Below are positions 54,212 through 64,000 of a stretch of 64,000 nucleotides of DNA, piece by piece. The notes under the pieces are model-generated. The model saw nothing but the letters and a program-made list of their open reading frames with translations, did not search any database and was not told the origin of the DNA. A program made the translations under genes and the position numbers. How positions within the stretch are numbered: position 1 is the stretch's first letter; each line of letters opens with the position of its first letter. Origin of the DNA: Solimonas marina (GTDB lineage Bacteria; Pseudomonadota; Gammaproteobacteria; Nevskiales; Nevskiaceae); assembly GCF_012241385.1 (NCBI RefSeq), contig NZ_JAAVXB010000004.1, forward strand, positions 62,001 through 126,000, given 5' to 3'.

Positions 54212-54959
54212 GGCGGCCTGCCCAGTCGCGCGCGAACTGGCGTGCGACGCGGCCGGAGCGCGATGCGCGATTCAGCGCCCAGCGCAGCGCCATCTTCTCG
54301 GTTTCCTCGTCCCATGTGGCGTGGTCGAGCTTGTTCAGGTGCAGGCGCACGACGTCGAGATACTGCTGCTGCGAGAACGGCTGGAAGCTCAGCCACAGGC
54401 CGAAGCGCTCGGACAGCGAAATCTTTTCCTCGGTCGATTCGCCAGGGTGCAGTTCGTCGTCGATCCAGTGGTACTCGCCGTTGTCGCGCTTGGCTTCCGG
54501 CATCAGATGTCGGCGGTTCGACGTGGCGTAGATCAGCACGTTCTCCGGCGGCTCCTCGATACCGCCGTCGAGGGCGGTCTTCAGTGCGGTGAGCGCCGGG
54601 TCGTTGGAGGCCACCGAGAAGTCATCGACGTAGAGCACGAAGCGCTCGTCACGCTCACGCAGCGGTGCAACGACATCGGGCAGATCGATCAGGTCGTGCA
54701 CGCCCAGCTCCACCAGGCGCAGGCCCTGCGGCGCGAAGGCATTGAGCAGCGCCTTGACGATCGACGACTTGCCGGTGCCTCGCGAGCCGGTCAGCAGCAC
54801 GTGATTGGCCGGCTTGCGCTCGACGAACTGCCGTGTGTTCTGGATCAGCGCTTCTTTCTGGCGCTCGATGCCGAGCAGATCGTCGAGTTGCACGGTCTGC
54901 ACGAATTCGATCGGTTGCAGTTTGCGCTGATGCCAGCGGTAGGCGAGATGCACGGTCAT
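54204..54959 (-). CDS. DUF815 AAA+ ATPase (251 aa)
   Basis: Predicted cytosolic AAA+ protein of the DUF815 family. [48 protein letters not shown] holds Walker [11 protein letters not shown] is the Walker [13 protein letters not shown] and [13 protein letters not shown] are typical of DUF815. Substrate unknown. First of a two-gene unit with the cyclophilin. Confidence 0.9.
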   Translation of the reverse strand: MTVHLAYRWHQRKLQPIEFVQTVQLDDLLGIERQKEALIQNTRQFVERKPANHVLLTGSRGTGKSSIVKALLNAFAPQGLRLVELGVHDLIDLPDVVAPLRERDERFVLYVDDFSVASNDPALTALKTALDGGIEEPPENVLIYATSNRRHLMPEAKRDNGEYHWIDDELHPGESTEEKISLSERFGLWLSFQPFSQQQYLDVVRLHLNKLDHATWDEETEKMALRWALNRASRSGRVARQFARDWAGRHA

Positions 54960-55155
54960 CGGAATCGGAAGTCTTGGCGTTGGGGGAAGGGCGGTTGCCG
55001 GGCGCTCATGCTAAGCGCTGCGGCGCTCGGCGTCTTGCGTCAGAGGGGCGTCAGGCTTTGCGATCCGGACAACGATGCGGATTGCCGACCGCACTTGTGG
55101 CGCGGTGTTGCGTCGGCGGTGGCGATCATGAGTCCGTCGTCAACCCGCGCCGCTA

Positions 55156-55208
55156 ACGACAACGGCCCCGACAGGCGCGTGGTTGCGCGTGCCGGGGGCC
55201 GTTGTCGT
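55156..55208 (-). terminator. Long hairpin downstream of ettA
   Basis: Fourteen perfectly paired bases (ACGACAACGGCCCC at 55156-55169 with GGGGCCGTTGTCGT at 55195-55208) around a 25-nt loop that itself pairs partly (GGCGCG/CGCGTGCC). Placed 14 bp past the ettA stop, it is the likely terminator, though no U tract follows. Confidence 0.6.
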
Positions 55209-55221
55209 CACGCACGAACAA

Positions 55222-56886
<1,665 letters not shown>

Positions 56887-57050
56887 GACACTTCCGGGAG
56901 TTCGTGAGAATCGTCGCGAACCACGCGACGCAGCCGCCGATTATCGCGGCCGCAGGGGGTGCTTGTCATGTCTGCGGCCGCGCGGCATGGCCCTCGGGCT
57001 GTGCTAAAAAGCGCGCCAAACCGTGCATTTCCACCATAACCGGAGCCGCC

Positions 57051-57893
57051 ATGAGCGATCCGCTGATTCGCGCCGCTGCGCTCGCAACGCATCTCGATGA
57101 CCCGCGCTGGCGGCTCATCGACTGCCGCTTCGATCTCACCGATCCGGCCGCCGGGCGGCGTGCCTATGCGCAGGCTCACCTGCCGGGCGCGCGCTACGCC
57201 GACCTCGACACCGACCTGTCGTCGCCGATCACCGCCGGCAGCGGCCGCCATCCGCTGCCGGATCCGGCGGTGTTCGCCGCACGAATGGCCGCCTGGGGCA
57301 TCGCCGACGAGACCGAAGTGGTGGTCTACGACCATGGCAATGCGCTGTTCGCGTCGCGCCTGTGGTGGTTGCTGCGCGCGCGCGGGCATCGCCGCGTGCG
57401 CGTGCTCGACGGTGGCCTGCAGGCCTGGGTCGCGGCGGGTTTGCCACTGACCGATGCGCCGCCGGTCGCGGTGGCACCGGTGGCGGTCGAGACCCGGCCG
57501 TTCGTCGGCTGGCTGAGCAGCGCCGACGTCGAACGGGCGCTGGCCGACGACGCCATCCGTCTCGTCGACGCGCGCGCGGCCGACCGCTTTGCCGGGCAGA
57601 ACGAGACCTTGGACCCGGTCGCCGGCCACGTGCCCGGCGCCGTCAACCATCCGCTGGCCGCCAATCTCGCCGCCGACGGCAGCTTCTTGCCGGCCGACGA
57701 GCTGCGCCGGCGCTGGCGGGCGACGCTGGAGGGTCGCGCGCCGACCGATCTGGTGACCATGTGCGGCTCCGGCGTCACCGCCTGCCACAGCCTGCTGGCG
57801 CTGGAACGCGCCGGCCTGACCGGCGGCCGGCTCTACGCCGGCTCCTGGAGCGAGTGGATCCGCGATCCGTCGCGGCCGGTGGCGCGCGGCTGA
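57051..57893 (+). CDS. sseA: 3-mercaptopyruvate/thiosulfate sulfurtransferase (280 aa)
   Basis: Two rhodanese domains: residues about 10-130 (WRLIDCRFDLTDPAAGRRAYAQAHLPGARYADLD) and 155-275. The active-site loop is CGSGVTAC in MCGSGVTACHSL, the mercaptopyruvate-type motif (CGSGVT rather than CRKG). Start at 57051 follows CGGAG by 5 nt; an earlier in-frame ATG at 56904 adds a Cys-rich non-conserved stretch. TGCTAAAAA at 57002-57010 is an extended -10 candidate. Divergent from ettA. Confidence 0.93.
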   Translation: MSDPLIRAAALATHLDDPRWRLIDCRFDLTDPAAGRRAYAQAHLPGARYADLDTDLSSPITAGSGRHPLPDPAVFAARMAAWGIADETEVVVYDHGNALFASRLWWLLRARGHRRVRVLDGGLQAWVAAGLPLTDAPPVAVAPVAVETRPFVGWLSSADVERALADDAIRLVDARAADRFAGQNETLDPVAGHVPGAVNHPLAANLAADGSFLPADELRRRWRATLEGRAPTDLVTMCGSGVTACHSLLALERAGLTGGRLYAGSWSEWIRDPSRPVARG

Positions 57894-57980
57894 GCGCTAT
57901 TTGGACTTGCGCTGTGCGCCAGGTCACAGCCCGCGGCCGTTGATGTGAAAAGCCCTCATGCAGGGGCTGCCGCGCAGGCG

Positions 57981-57986
57981 GATAAT
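57981..57986 (+). promoter_or_regulatory. -10-like GATAAT 7 nt before the DUF4124 gene
   Basis: GATAAT, seven bases, then ATG 57994, the same arrangement as at argA, the LON-domain gene and UPF0149. An in-frame ATG at 57985 overlaps the hexamer and is excluded. Confidence 0.45.
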
Positions 57987-57993
57987 GCGCGCC

Positions 57994-58518
57994 ATGTTGA
58001 GTTCCGCGCCTACCCAGTGTGCAACGGCGGCCGCGCTCGTCACGGCGCTGCTGATGGCGCCGGCCGAGGCCGGCGTCTACCGCTGCACGGTGGACGGCGT
58101 GACCCGTTACAGCGACCAGCCCTGTCAGGCTGGCGATACGCCGGTGGACGTGCCGGATGCCAATGTCGTGCAGCCGACCGCGTCGGATGCGCTGGCCGAG
58201 CAGCATGATCGCCGTGTCGACGCCTATCGCAAGGCGCGCGCCGCCGAGGATGCGGACTGGCGCGAGCAGCACGATGCGGCGACGGCCGATGCCGAGCGCA
58301 TCCGCAATGCTCGTGTGCGTGGCGAGGCGGCGGTCGGCATGACCGAAGCCGATCTGCGTGGTGCGCTCGGCACGCCGGACAAGACGCGTACGCGGCAGTC
58401 CGCCAGCGGCACGCGCGAGACCTGGTCGTATCGCAACGACGACGGCAGTCGCACCACGGTCACGCTGCAGGACGGCATCGTCAGCAAGGTCAGTCGTTCC
58501 AGCAGTCGGAGTCGTTGA
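57994..58518 (+). CDS. DUF4124-domain exported protein (174 aa)
   Basis: Signal peptide MLSSAPTQCATAAALVTALLMAPAEA, then the DUF4124 motif GVYRCTVDGVTRYSDQPCQ. A charged helical region follows (EQHDRRVDAYRKARAAEDADWREQHD) and a C-terminal SmpA/BamE-like piece (VGMTEADLRGALGTPDKTRTRQSASGTRETWSYRNDDGS). Periplasmic; function unknown. Stop overlaps the next gene's ATG by one base (TGATG). Confidence 0.85.
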   Translation: MLSSAPTQCATAAALVTALLMAPAEAGVYRCTVDGVTRYSDQPCQAGDTPVDVPDANVVQPTASDALAEQHDRRVDAYRKARAAEDADWREQHDAATADAERIRNARVRGEAAVGMTEADLRGALGTPDKTRTRQSASGTRETWSYRNDDGSRTTVTLQDGIVSKVSRSSSRSR

Positions 58519-59762
58519 TGAATACCCACCAGCCCCTGCCGATCGGCTTCGATGACGTGCGCCGCGCGGCGAACGTGATCGATGGCCAGGTCGTGCGTAC
58601 GCCGTGTACGCGCTCGCGCGTGCTGTCGAAGATCACCGGCGCCGATGTCTGGATCAAGTTCGAGAATTTCCAGTTCACCGCGTCGTTCAAGGAACGCGGT
58701 GCGCTGAACAAGCTGGTGAGCCTCACCGAGGCCGAGCGCGCCGCCGGCGTCGCCGCGATGTCGGCCGGCAATCACGCGCAGGGCGTCGCCTATCACGCGA
58801 CACGTCTCGGCATCAAAAGCGCGATCGTGATGCCGGCCAATACGCCGTTCACCAAGGTGCGCAACACGCGCGAGCTGGGCGGCGAGGTGATTCTGCATGG
58901 CGAGACGCTGGCCGACGCACAGACCTTTCTCGAACAGGAATTGATGGCTCGCCGCGGCATGACGCTGGTGCATCCATTCGACGATCCGTACGTGATGGCC
59001 GGGCAGGGCACGGTGGCGCTGGAGATGCTCGAACAGGCGCCGGACCTCGATACGCTGCTGGTGCCGATCGGCGGCGGCGGCTTGATTGCCGGCATGGCGG
59101 TCGGCGCGCACGGCATCAACCCGGATCTGCGCGTGATCGGCGTCGAATCGGCGGCGTTTCCGTCGGCCTACGCCGCACAGCAAGGTGATCTGTCGCTGGT
59201 CAAGGGTGGTCAGACCATCGCCGAAGGCATTGCCGTCAAGACCATCGGCCGCCTGACGATGGCGGTGATACGCGAGCACGTCGCCGAGCTGCTGCGCGTC
59301 GACGAGCCGGCGATCGAACGTGCCGTCGGTCTGCTCGCGTCGATCGAAAAAGTCATCGCCGAAGGCGCCGGCGCGGTCGGTCTGGCGGCGCTGCTGACCG
59401 ATCCGGTGTCGTTCGCCGGGCGCAAGGTCGGCCTGGTGATTTCGGGCGGCAACGTCGACACGCGCTTGCTGGCGTCGGTGCTGCTGCGCCAGTTGGTCAA
59501 CGAATCGCGGCTGATCTCGCTGTCGATCGACATCGAGGACCGGCCCGGCTTTCTTGCGCGCGTCGCCGGCCGCATCGGCGAATCAGGCGGCAACATCATC
59601 CAGGTCCACCACGAGCGCCTGCATCGCGGCCACGCCAAGAATGCGACGCTGGAGGTAATGGTCGAAGCGCAGGACGAAGCGCATGCGCGGCAGATCTTCG
59701 CCGACCTCGAAGCGCACGGTTACAGCGTGCGCAAGGGTTCGGGCGGCATGGAATTCGATTGA
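58518..59762 (+). CDS. ilvA: Threonine ammonia-lyase (414 aa)
   Basis: PLP enzyme deaminating threonine (or serine) to 2-oxobutyrate. PLP lysine in NFQFTASFKERGALNKL (about residue 59), SAGNHAQGVAYHA, phosphate loop VPIGGGGLIAGMA, then a C-terminal ACT-like domain (LISLSIDIEDRPGFLARVAGRIGESGGNIIQVHHERLH). About 400 aa with one ACT domain fits the shorter TdcB/ACT-type form rather than E. coli IlvA (514), so whether it is biosynthetic or catabolic is open. TTG at 58515 is an alternative start. Confidence 0.92.
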   Translation: MNTHQPLPIGFDDVRRAANVIDGQVVRTPCTRSRVLSKITGADVWIKFENFQFTASFKERGALNKLVSLTEAERAAGVAAMSAGNHAQGVAYHATRLGIKSAIVMPANTPFTKVRNTRELGGEVILHGETLADAQTFLEQELMARRGMTLVHPFDDPYVMAGQGTVALEMLEQAPDLDTLLVPIGGGGLIAGMAVGAHGINPDLRVIGVESAAFPSAYAAQQGDLSLVKGGQTIAEGIAVKTIGRLTMAVIREHVAELLRVDEPAIERAVGLLASIEKVIAEGAGAVGLAALLTDPVSFAGRKVGLVISGGNVDTRLLASVLLRQLVNESRLISLSIDIEDRPGFLARVAGRIGESGGNIIQVHHERLHRGHAKNATLEVMVEAQDEAHARQIFADLEAHGYSVRKGSGGMEFD

Positions 59763-59903
59763 AATTTGCGCGAGGCGCTACTGCGCTCGACGGCTTGCCC
59801 GCGGGCGGTGCTCGCAATACTCACGTACTGGTGTACGCTGCGCTTGCTGCGCTCCGTCCTCGCGCAACCCGTCTTCGCTCGCAACGCGCCTCGCACAAAT
59901 TTC
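59761..59903. repeat. 143-bp intergenic element with 18-bp inverted termini
   Basis: GAAATTTGCGCGAGGCGC (59761-59778) is matched by its reverse complement at 59886-59903 with one mismatch. The 107 bp inside include a GTAC-TGGT-GTAC centre (59825-59836) flanked by CTCGCAATACTCAC / GCTGCGCTTGCTGCGCTCCG, and no ORF of its own. The left arm overlaps the stop of the threonine ammonia-lyase gene, and the right arm ends 11 bp before the next ATG. It could fold as one long hairpin in mRNA. It does not recur in this window. Confidence 0.75.
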
Positions 59904-59914
59904 GACGACTCACG

Positions 59915-60403
59915 ATGAGCGCACGTACCAAGAATCTGTTCGAATCGGCGGTCAGTCGCGCGCGGGTGATCCGCCAGGGCGACATCGTTCAGGTCGTGAT
60001 CGACGGGGGCGGTGCGTTCGTGACCTTCACCCAGGAATTCCGCATGGCGCAAAAATGGGCGTCATCGCGCATCGCGACCGGCAACATGGTCACCGACCGC
60101 GGCCGTTTCTTCGAGCAAATCGGCACGCTGGTGTCGCGGCCGGGCAGCATGGTCAGCACCCGCGGCTCCGGCAAATACGTCGAGAATCTGGTGCGGGCGA
60201 TGAACCAGGGCGGCTATGAACTCAGCGAGTGGATGCTGACGCCAGAGCTCAAGGCGATTGCCCGCGCGCATCTGCAGGGCCCGGAGCCTAAGGTTCGAGA
60301 CGCTGCAGAAGAAGCGCCATCTGAGGCGCCGGAAGCCGACGACGACGTGTCGCCCGACGTTGAAGCTCAGCCGCGCGACGGAGCCGGACGCCGCAGCCCG
60401 TAG
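59915..60403 (+). CDS. Uncharacterised protein (162 aa)
   Basis: Not recognised. Residues 1-118 look like a compact soluble domain: SARTKNLFESAVSRARVIRQGDIVQVVIDGGGAFVTFTQEFRMAQKWASSRIATGNMVTDRGRFFEQIGTLVSRPGSM, with helix-strand alternation, then YVENLVRAMNQGGYELSEWMLTPELKAIARAHL. Residues 119-162 are an acidic Pro/Glu/Asp-rich tail. No signal or TM segment. Start at 59915 follows the inverted-repeat element by 11 bp and has no clear Shine-Dalgarno. The 3' end overlaps the convergent MFS gene by 37 bp, unusual for real neighbours, so the tail may be less constrained. Confidence 0.6.
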   Translation: MSARTKNLFESAVSRARVIRQGDIVQVVIDGGGAFVTFTQEFRMAQKWASSRIATGNMVTDRGRFFEQIGTLVSRPGSMVSTRGSGKYVENLVRAMNQGGYELSEWMLTPELKAIARAHLQGPEPKVRDAAEEAPSEAPEADDDVSPDVEAQPRDGAGRRSP

Positions 60404-61521
60404 CGGCCGACCAGCATCGACATCATGCCGGCCGTGCAAATCAGCGCGACGACGCCGGCCCAGCCGAAATGCGTCCACAGCGGCGCCGGCAGCACACCGC
60501 CGACGCTGCCGCCGAGGTAGTAGCTCGTCACGTACAGGCCGACCGCCGCGCCGCGCGCCGCTGGCATTGCCTCGCCGACGAAAGTCGTCGCCGCCGTCTG
60601 TGCGAAGAAGATGCCGGCCGAGAACAGCGCCAGACCGACGATGGTCAGCGCCAGCGACGGCAACAGCGTGATCAGCAGGCCGGTGATGGCGGCGATCCAG
60701 GCGCCGGTCAGTACCGCCCCGTGGCCGTAGCGATTGAGCAAACGCCCCGAGACCGGGGTCGTCAGCGCGCCGACCAGATAGACGACGAAGATCGCTGACA
60801 GCGCGCCGGGGCCGAGCAGGAACGGCGCGTCGGCGAGTCGCAGCGAGACATAAGTGAAGCCGGCGACCAGTGCGAACAACATCATGAAGCCGGTGGCGTA
60901 CATGGCACGTAGCCCAGGATGCGACAGCGGTGCGGTGAACGGGACACGCGCGGCGCCGTTCGCCCGCGGCTGCACGCGATCCGGCGCCAGCCACGCGCGG
61001 ATCAGTACCGCCAGCAACAGCTGCAGCACGGCCAGGCCGAAGAATGCCAGTCGCCAGCCGGAGAATTCGGCGATCAGCCCGGACACCAGGCGGCCGCAGA
61101 AACCGCCGAAAATGGTGCCGGCCACGTAGAGCGCGGTGACCGGGCGTGCCTCGGCAGGCGGCCACTGGTCGGCGGTATAGGCGACGGTGACGGCGAAGAT
61201 GCCGGGTAGGGCCAGGCCTTCGAGCAGGCGCGCGGCGATCAACAGTGCCGGGGTCGGTGCCAGCGCCGACAGCAGGCTCGGCAGTGCGGCGAGAAAAGCC
61301 GCGAGCGTGATGACGTTGCGCCGACCGAGGCGGTCACCGAGGCGGCCCATGAACGGCGCGGCAAGCGCGACGCCGGCAGTGCCGGCCGAGACAATGGCCC
61401 CGGCCATCGCCGCGTTGTGGCCAACGAACAGACGCAGCAGCGGCAGCAGTGACTGCGGGGCATACAGCGGCACGAAGGCGGCGGCACCGCAAAGAAAGAC
61501 GGCGAGACGGCGACGGTCCAT
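60367..61521 (-). CDS. MFS transporter, YnfM/Bcr-like (384 aa)
   Basis: Twelve-helix major facilitator. FVPLYAPQSLLPLLRLFVGHNAAMAGAIVSAGTAGVALAAPFMGRLGDRLGRRNVI contains the loop 2-3 motif GRLGDRLGRR; motif-like ARLLEGLALPGIFAVTVAY follows; the second half starts near HPGLRAMYATGFMMLFALVAGF. Resembles YnfM-type exporters or arabinose-efflux-like permeases; substrate unknown. ATG at 61521 used; GTG at 61551 would add ten residues. Convergent with the uncharacterised gene. Confidence 0.88.
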   Translation of the reverse strand: MDRRRLAVFLCGAAAFVPLYAPQSLLPLLRLFVGHNAAMAGAIVSAGTAGVALAAPFMGRLGDRLGRRNVITLAAFLAALPSLLSALAPTPALLIAARLLEGLALPGIFAVTVAYTADQWPPAEARPVTALYVAGTIFGGFCGRLVSGLIAEFSGWRLAFFGLAVLQLLLAVLIRAWLAPDRVQPRANGAARVPFTAPLSHPGLRAMYATGFMMLFALVAGFTYVSLRLADAPFLLGPGALSAIFVVYLVGALTTPVSGRLLNRYGHGAVLTGAWIAAITGLLITLLPSLALTIVGLALFSAGIFFAQTAATTFVGEAMPAARGAAVGLYVTSYYLGGSVGGVLPAPLWTHFGWAGVVALICTAGMMSMLVGRYGLRRPAPSRG

Positions 61522-61683
61522 CGGGTTCGGGGGAACGGATGCGGCGCGCACGGTACGCCGACGCCCGCGCCGTGTCCAATACCGACGCGGACGACGAGGA
61601 CGTCGCGATGCCGGCGCTGTTCGTGGGCACTGGTGCGATCATTGCGGGACGCCTTGGACCCGACGAGCCGCGATGGAGGTCGC

Positions 61684-62688
61684 ATGCGAGTTCTGTTCTT
61701 CAGTGCCAGGCCCTATGACCGCCGCTCGTTCGCTGCGGCGAACGGCCGCCACGAACTGGTTTTCACCGAAACGCGCTTGAGCGCGCAGACGGCGGGGCTG
61801 GCGGCCAGCTATCCGGCGATCTGCACTTTCGTCAACGATCGCCTCGATGCCGAGACGCTGGCGGCGCTGGCGGCCGGGGGCTTGCGCTATGTTGCACTGC
61901 GCTGTGCCGGCTTCAATCAGGTCGATTTGCGCGCCGCCGAGCGCCTGGGCATCGAGGTGGCGCGCGTGCCGGCGTATTCGCCTTATGCCGTCGCCGAATA
62001 CGCGGTCGGCCTGCTGCTGACCTTGAACCGCAAGTTTCACCGCGCCTACAACCGTGTCCGCGAGAACAACTTTCTGCTCGACGGACTCGAAGGTTTCGAC
62101 CTGCACGGCAAGACCGTCGGCGTGGTCGGCGCCGGGCGCATCGGTGCGGTGTTCGCGAACATCATGCTCGGTTTCGGTTGCCGTGTGCTGGTCCACGACC
62201 CGCACAGCGACGATGCGGCGCTGCGCGCCGCCGGCGCGCAGTTCGTCGGCCTCGATACCTTGCTCGCGCAGGCGCAGATCGTGTCGCTGCATTGTCCGCT
62301 GACGCCGGAGACGCATCATTTGATCGATGCGGCGGCACTGGCGCGCATGCAACACGGCGCGATGCTGATCAATACCAGCCGCGGTGGCCTGCTCGATACC
62401 GCGGCAGTGGTCGGTGCGCTGAAGTCCGGCCGGCTCGGCGCGCTGGGCCTCGACGTCTACGAACAGGAGGGCGATCTGTTTTTCGAGGATTTGTCCTCGA
62501 CGATCGTCGAGGACGATGTCTTCCAGCGCCTGCTGACGTTTCCGAATGTTGTCGTCACCGGCCACCAGGCCTTCTTCACGCAGGAAGCACTGGCGGCAAT
62601 CGCCAGGACCACGCTGGTCAATCTCGACGACTTCGCGGCCGGACGTCCCTGTCCGAACCGCCTCACGGCGGCTGCGTTGCTACGCTAG
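61684..62688 (+). CDS. ldhA: 2-hydroxyacid dehydrogenase, D-lactate dehydrogenase type (334 aa)
   Basis: NAD-dependent D-2-hydroxyacid dehydrogenase. LHGKTVGVVGAGRIGAVFANIMLGFG is the NAD site near 140; RCAGFNQVDL carries the substrate arginine region, RGGLLDT the second arginine loop, DVYEQEGDLFFED and the catalytic histidine in VVTGHQAFFTQEAL. The FFEDLS segment and ending resemble E. coli LdhA (329 aa). GGAGGT precedes the ATG by 3 nt. Probably fermentative or overflow lactate formation. Confidence 0.92.
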   Translation: MRVLFFSARPYDRRSFAAANGRHELVFTETRLSAQTAGLAASYPAICTFVNDRLDAETLAALAAGGLRYVALRCAGFNQVDLRAAERLGIEVARVPAYSPYAVAEYAVGLLLTLNRKFHRAYNRVRENNFLLDGLEGFDLHGKTVGVVGAGRIGAVFANIMLGFGCRVLVHDPHSDDAALRAAGAQFVGLDTLLAQAQIVSLHCPLTPETHHLIDAAALARMQHGAMLINTSRGGLLDTAAVVGALKSGRLGALGLDVYEQEGDLFFEDLSSTIVEDDVFQRLLTFPNVVVTGHQAFFTQEALAAIARTTLVNLDDFAAGRPCPNRLTAAALLR

Positions 62689-62710
62689 CTCGCGGTCGCG
62701 GGTGTCGCGC

Positions 62711-64000
62711 TCAGAAGTGCGCGCTGACACTGACGCCATAGGTGATCGGCGATGCCCAGATCGCCTGGATGCTGGTGGTATTGGCGTTGATGTACGACAG
62801 ATAGTGCTCGTTGCCGATGTTGTCGCCATACAGCGCGACGCTGTAGCGGCCGCTCGGGTCGTCCCATTGCGCGCGCAGCGACAGCACTGAATAGGCGCCC
62901 TGGCGGAACTGCTCGCTCGGGTCGAAGTAGAAATCCGAGCTGTAGTACAGATTGCCGGACAGCGTGAACGCGCCGCTGGCGGCGGTCGGGATCAGGTAGT
63001 TGGCACCGAGGTTGGCGGTGAACGCGGGCGAGCGCTGCAGCCGGTCACCGCTGGCGTCGGAACGGACCTGCACGATCGAGCCTTGGCCGGACGTGCAGTA
63101 GGTCGGCGCGGTCGGATCACTGACCGCCGGATCGCAGTAGCCGTAGAACGGTGCGCCCTTGAACGAGCGATAACGCGCGTGCGTCCAGGTTGCGCCGGCG
63201 TTGACGTCGAGCTGATGCGTGACGCTGTAGCGGAGCTGCGCCTCGGCGCCGTAGACCCGCGCGGTGGCGGCATTGGTGATCTGCGCGGTGCCGGCCTGGA
63301 AGCTGGAGACCTGCAGATCCTTGTAGTCGTAGAGAAAGCTTGCGAGGTCGACGGCCAGGCCACGCTGCTCGTACTTGTAGCCGATCTCGTAGGCGTTGTT
63401 CTTCTCCGGCTTGATCGGTTGCAGCGAGTAGCCGCCGACGTTGAGGATGCCGGCCTTGTACCCCTGCGTGTAAGACGCATAGACGCTCGAGCGTTCGCCG
63501 GGCTTGTAACGCAGGACCACGCGCGGCGTGAACTGGTTGTTGCTGAGGTCCGGCACGTCGATCCGCGTCTGCGGGTTGCCGCTGAAATCGATGTGTTCGC
63601 CATTGCGTCCGGTGTAACCGGTATACGGGGTGAACTGGTTGCTGTTGAAGTAGGCGTCCTTCACGGTGTCGTGACTGAAGCGGCCGCCGAGCGTCAGGAA
63701 CAGCCGTTCGGGGACCAGCGCATAGGTCGCGTCGGCGAACGTGGCGATCGAGCCGGTCGTGGTGCTGGAGCCGCCGAACGGTTGCAGATTGCTGGTGTCG
63801 GGATCGGTGCCGAAGGTAGGGGTCAGCCCGGACGCCTTCAGGTCCGACCAGTCGTCCTTGTAATAGAAGTAGTTGGCGCCGACGGTCCATTGCAGGCGGG
63901 CGTCGGTGTCGCGCGAGTTCAGCAGGAATTCCTGCGAGATCGTCGTGTCCTTGACGCCGATGTACAGCGTCAGCACCGGCGCCGCGGTCGAGTCGAGATC
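62711..64000 (-). CDS. TonB-dependent receptor, C-terminal part (cut by window end)
   Basis: C-terminal about 429 residues of an outer-membrane TonB-dependent receptor; the frame stays open to the last base, so the plug domain and signal peptide lie outside. Barrel-strand pattern with NNQFTPRVVLRYKPGERSSVYASYTQGYKAG, KPEKNNAYEIGYKYEQRGLAVDLASFLYDYKDLQVSSFQ and a terminal strand ITYGVSVSAHF ending in phenylalanine. FTPRVVLRYKP...YASYTQGYKAG is typical of receptors for siderophores or other large substrates; ligand unknown. Confidence 0.93.
   Translation of the reverse strand, partial: DLDSTAAPVLTLYIGVKDTTISQEFLLNSRDTDARLQWTVGANYFYYKDDWSDLKASGLTPTFGTDPDTSNLQPFGGSSTTTGSIATFADATYALVPERLFLTLGGRFSHDTVKDAYFNSNQFTPYTGYTGRNGEHIDFSGNPQTRIDVPDLSNNQFTPRVVLRYKPGERSSVYASYTQGYKAGILNVGGYSLQPIKPEKNNAYEIGYKYEQRGLAVDLASFLYDYKDLQVSSFQAGTAQITNAATARVYGAEAQLRYSVTHQLDVNAGATWTHARYRSFKGAPFYGYCDPAVSDPTAPTYCTSGQGSIVQVRSDASGDRLQRSPAFTANLGANYLIPTAASGAFTLSGNLYYSSDFYFDPSEQFRQGAYSVLSLRAQWDDPSGRYSVALYGDNIGNEHYLSYINANTTSIQAIWASPITYGVSVSAHF

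Overview
The window is a GC-rich chromosomal segment from a gammaproteobacterium. The evidence is the UPF0149-pepP-ubiH-ubiI order, a glrK-qseG-glrR operon, argA fused to a GNAT domain, and a Pseudomonas-type alginate cluster. The TonB receptor, acyl-CoA-binding protein and YXWGXW-repeat protein would suit a Nevskiales/Xanthomonadales-like lineage, but that placement is inference. I see no rRNA, tRNA, CRISPR array, transposase or phage gene.

Left third (1-27.9 kb), mostly housekeeping metabolism. It holds an aldo/keto reductase, a PHP-domain lipoprotein, bioA, a Tat-exported intradiol-dioxygenase-like lipoprotein, argA, a class I CoA transferase, a LON-domain protein and an RcnB-like protein. 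A formaldehyde-detoxification operon follows (GAF/Fis regulator, adhC, DUF924, fghA). Then come UPF0149-pepP-ubiH-ubiI and a glycine-cleavage operon (gcvT-gcvH-gcvPA-tpx-gcvPB). That operon lies behind a tandem glycine riboswitch whose first aptamer half is duplicated 252 bp upstream. An adenosine-kinase-like gene, an rlmI-like gene, lgt and thyA complete this part.

Middle (28-50.6 kb), the centrepiece. A minus-strand glrK-qseG-glrR two-component operon is divergent from a complete plus-strand alginate operon: manC(algA)-algC-small ORF-algD-alg8-alg44-algK-algE-algG-algI-algJ-algF-algX-algL. The 595-bp divergent region carries one exact and two near-exact TGTC-N10-GACA dyads, the operator known for enterobacterial GlrR. 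It also has a sigma54-type TGGCACG-N5-TGC element about 100 bp before manC. GlrR is a sigma54 activator whose recognition helix is almost that of E. coli GlrR, so the sequence predicts GlrR-sigma54 control of alginate synthesis. The precursor enzymes (manC, algC, algD) feed GDP-mannuronate to the Alg8/Alg44 synthase, which has a c-di-GMP-binding PilZ domain. AlgK, AlgE, AlgG, AlgX and AlgL form the periplasmic and outer-membrane export and modification machine, and AlgI, AlgJ, AlgF and AlgX acetylate the polymer. Gene order differs from Pseudomonas, and AlgK lacks the lipidation cysteine.

Right part (50.6-64 kb): folA, an acyl-CoA-binding protein, a YXWGXW protein, a CDP-glycerol-transferase-like protein, a periplasmic cyclophilin, a DUF815 ATPase, ettA, sseA, a DUF4124 protein, threonine ammonia-lyase, an uncharacterised gene, an MFS transporter, a D-lactate-dehydrogenase-like gene and a TonB-dependent receptor cut by the window end.

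Two families of intergenic inverted-repeat elements occur: a CACAGATT-type element at three loci, and a 143-bp element with 18-bp arms after the threonine ammonia-lyase gene. Several genes have a -10-like hexamer ending only 6-7 nt before the start codon, suggesting leaderless or near-leaderless transcripts.
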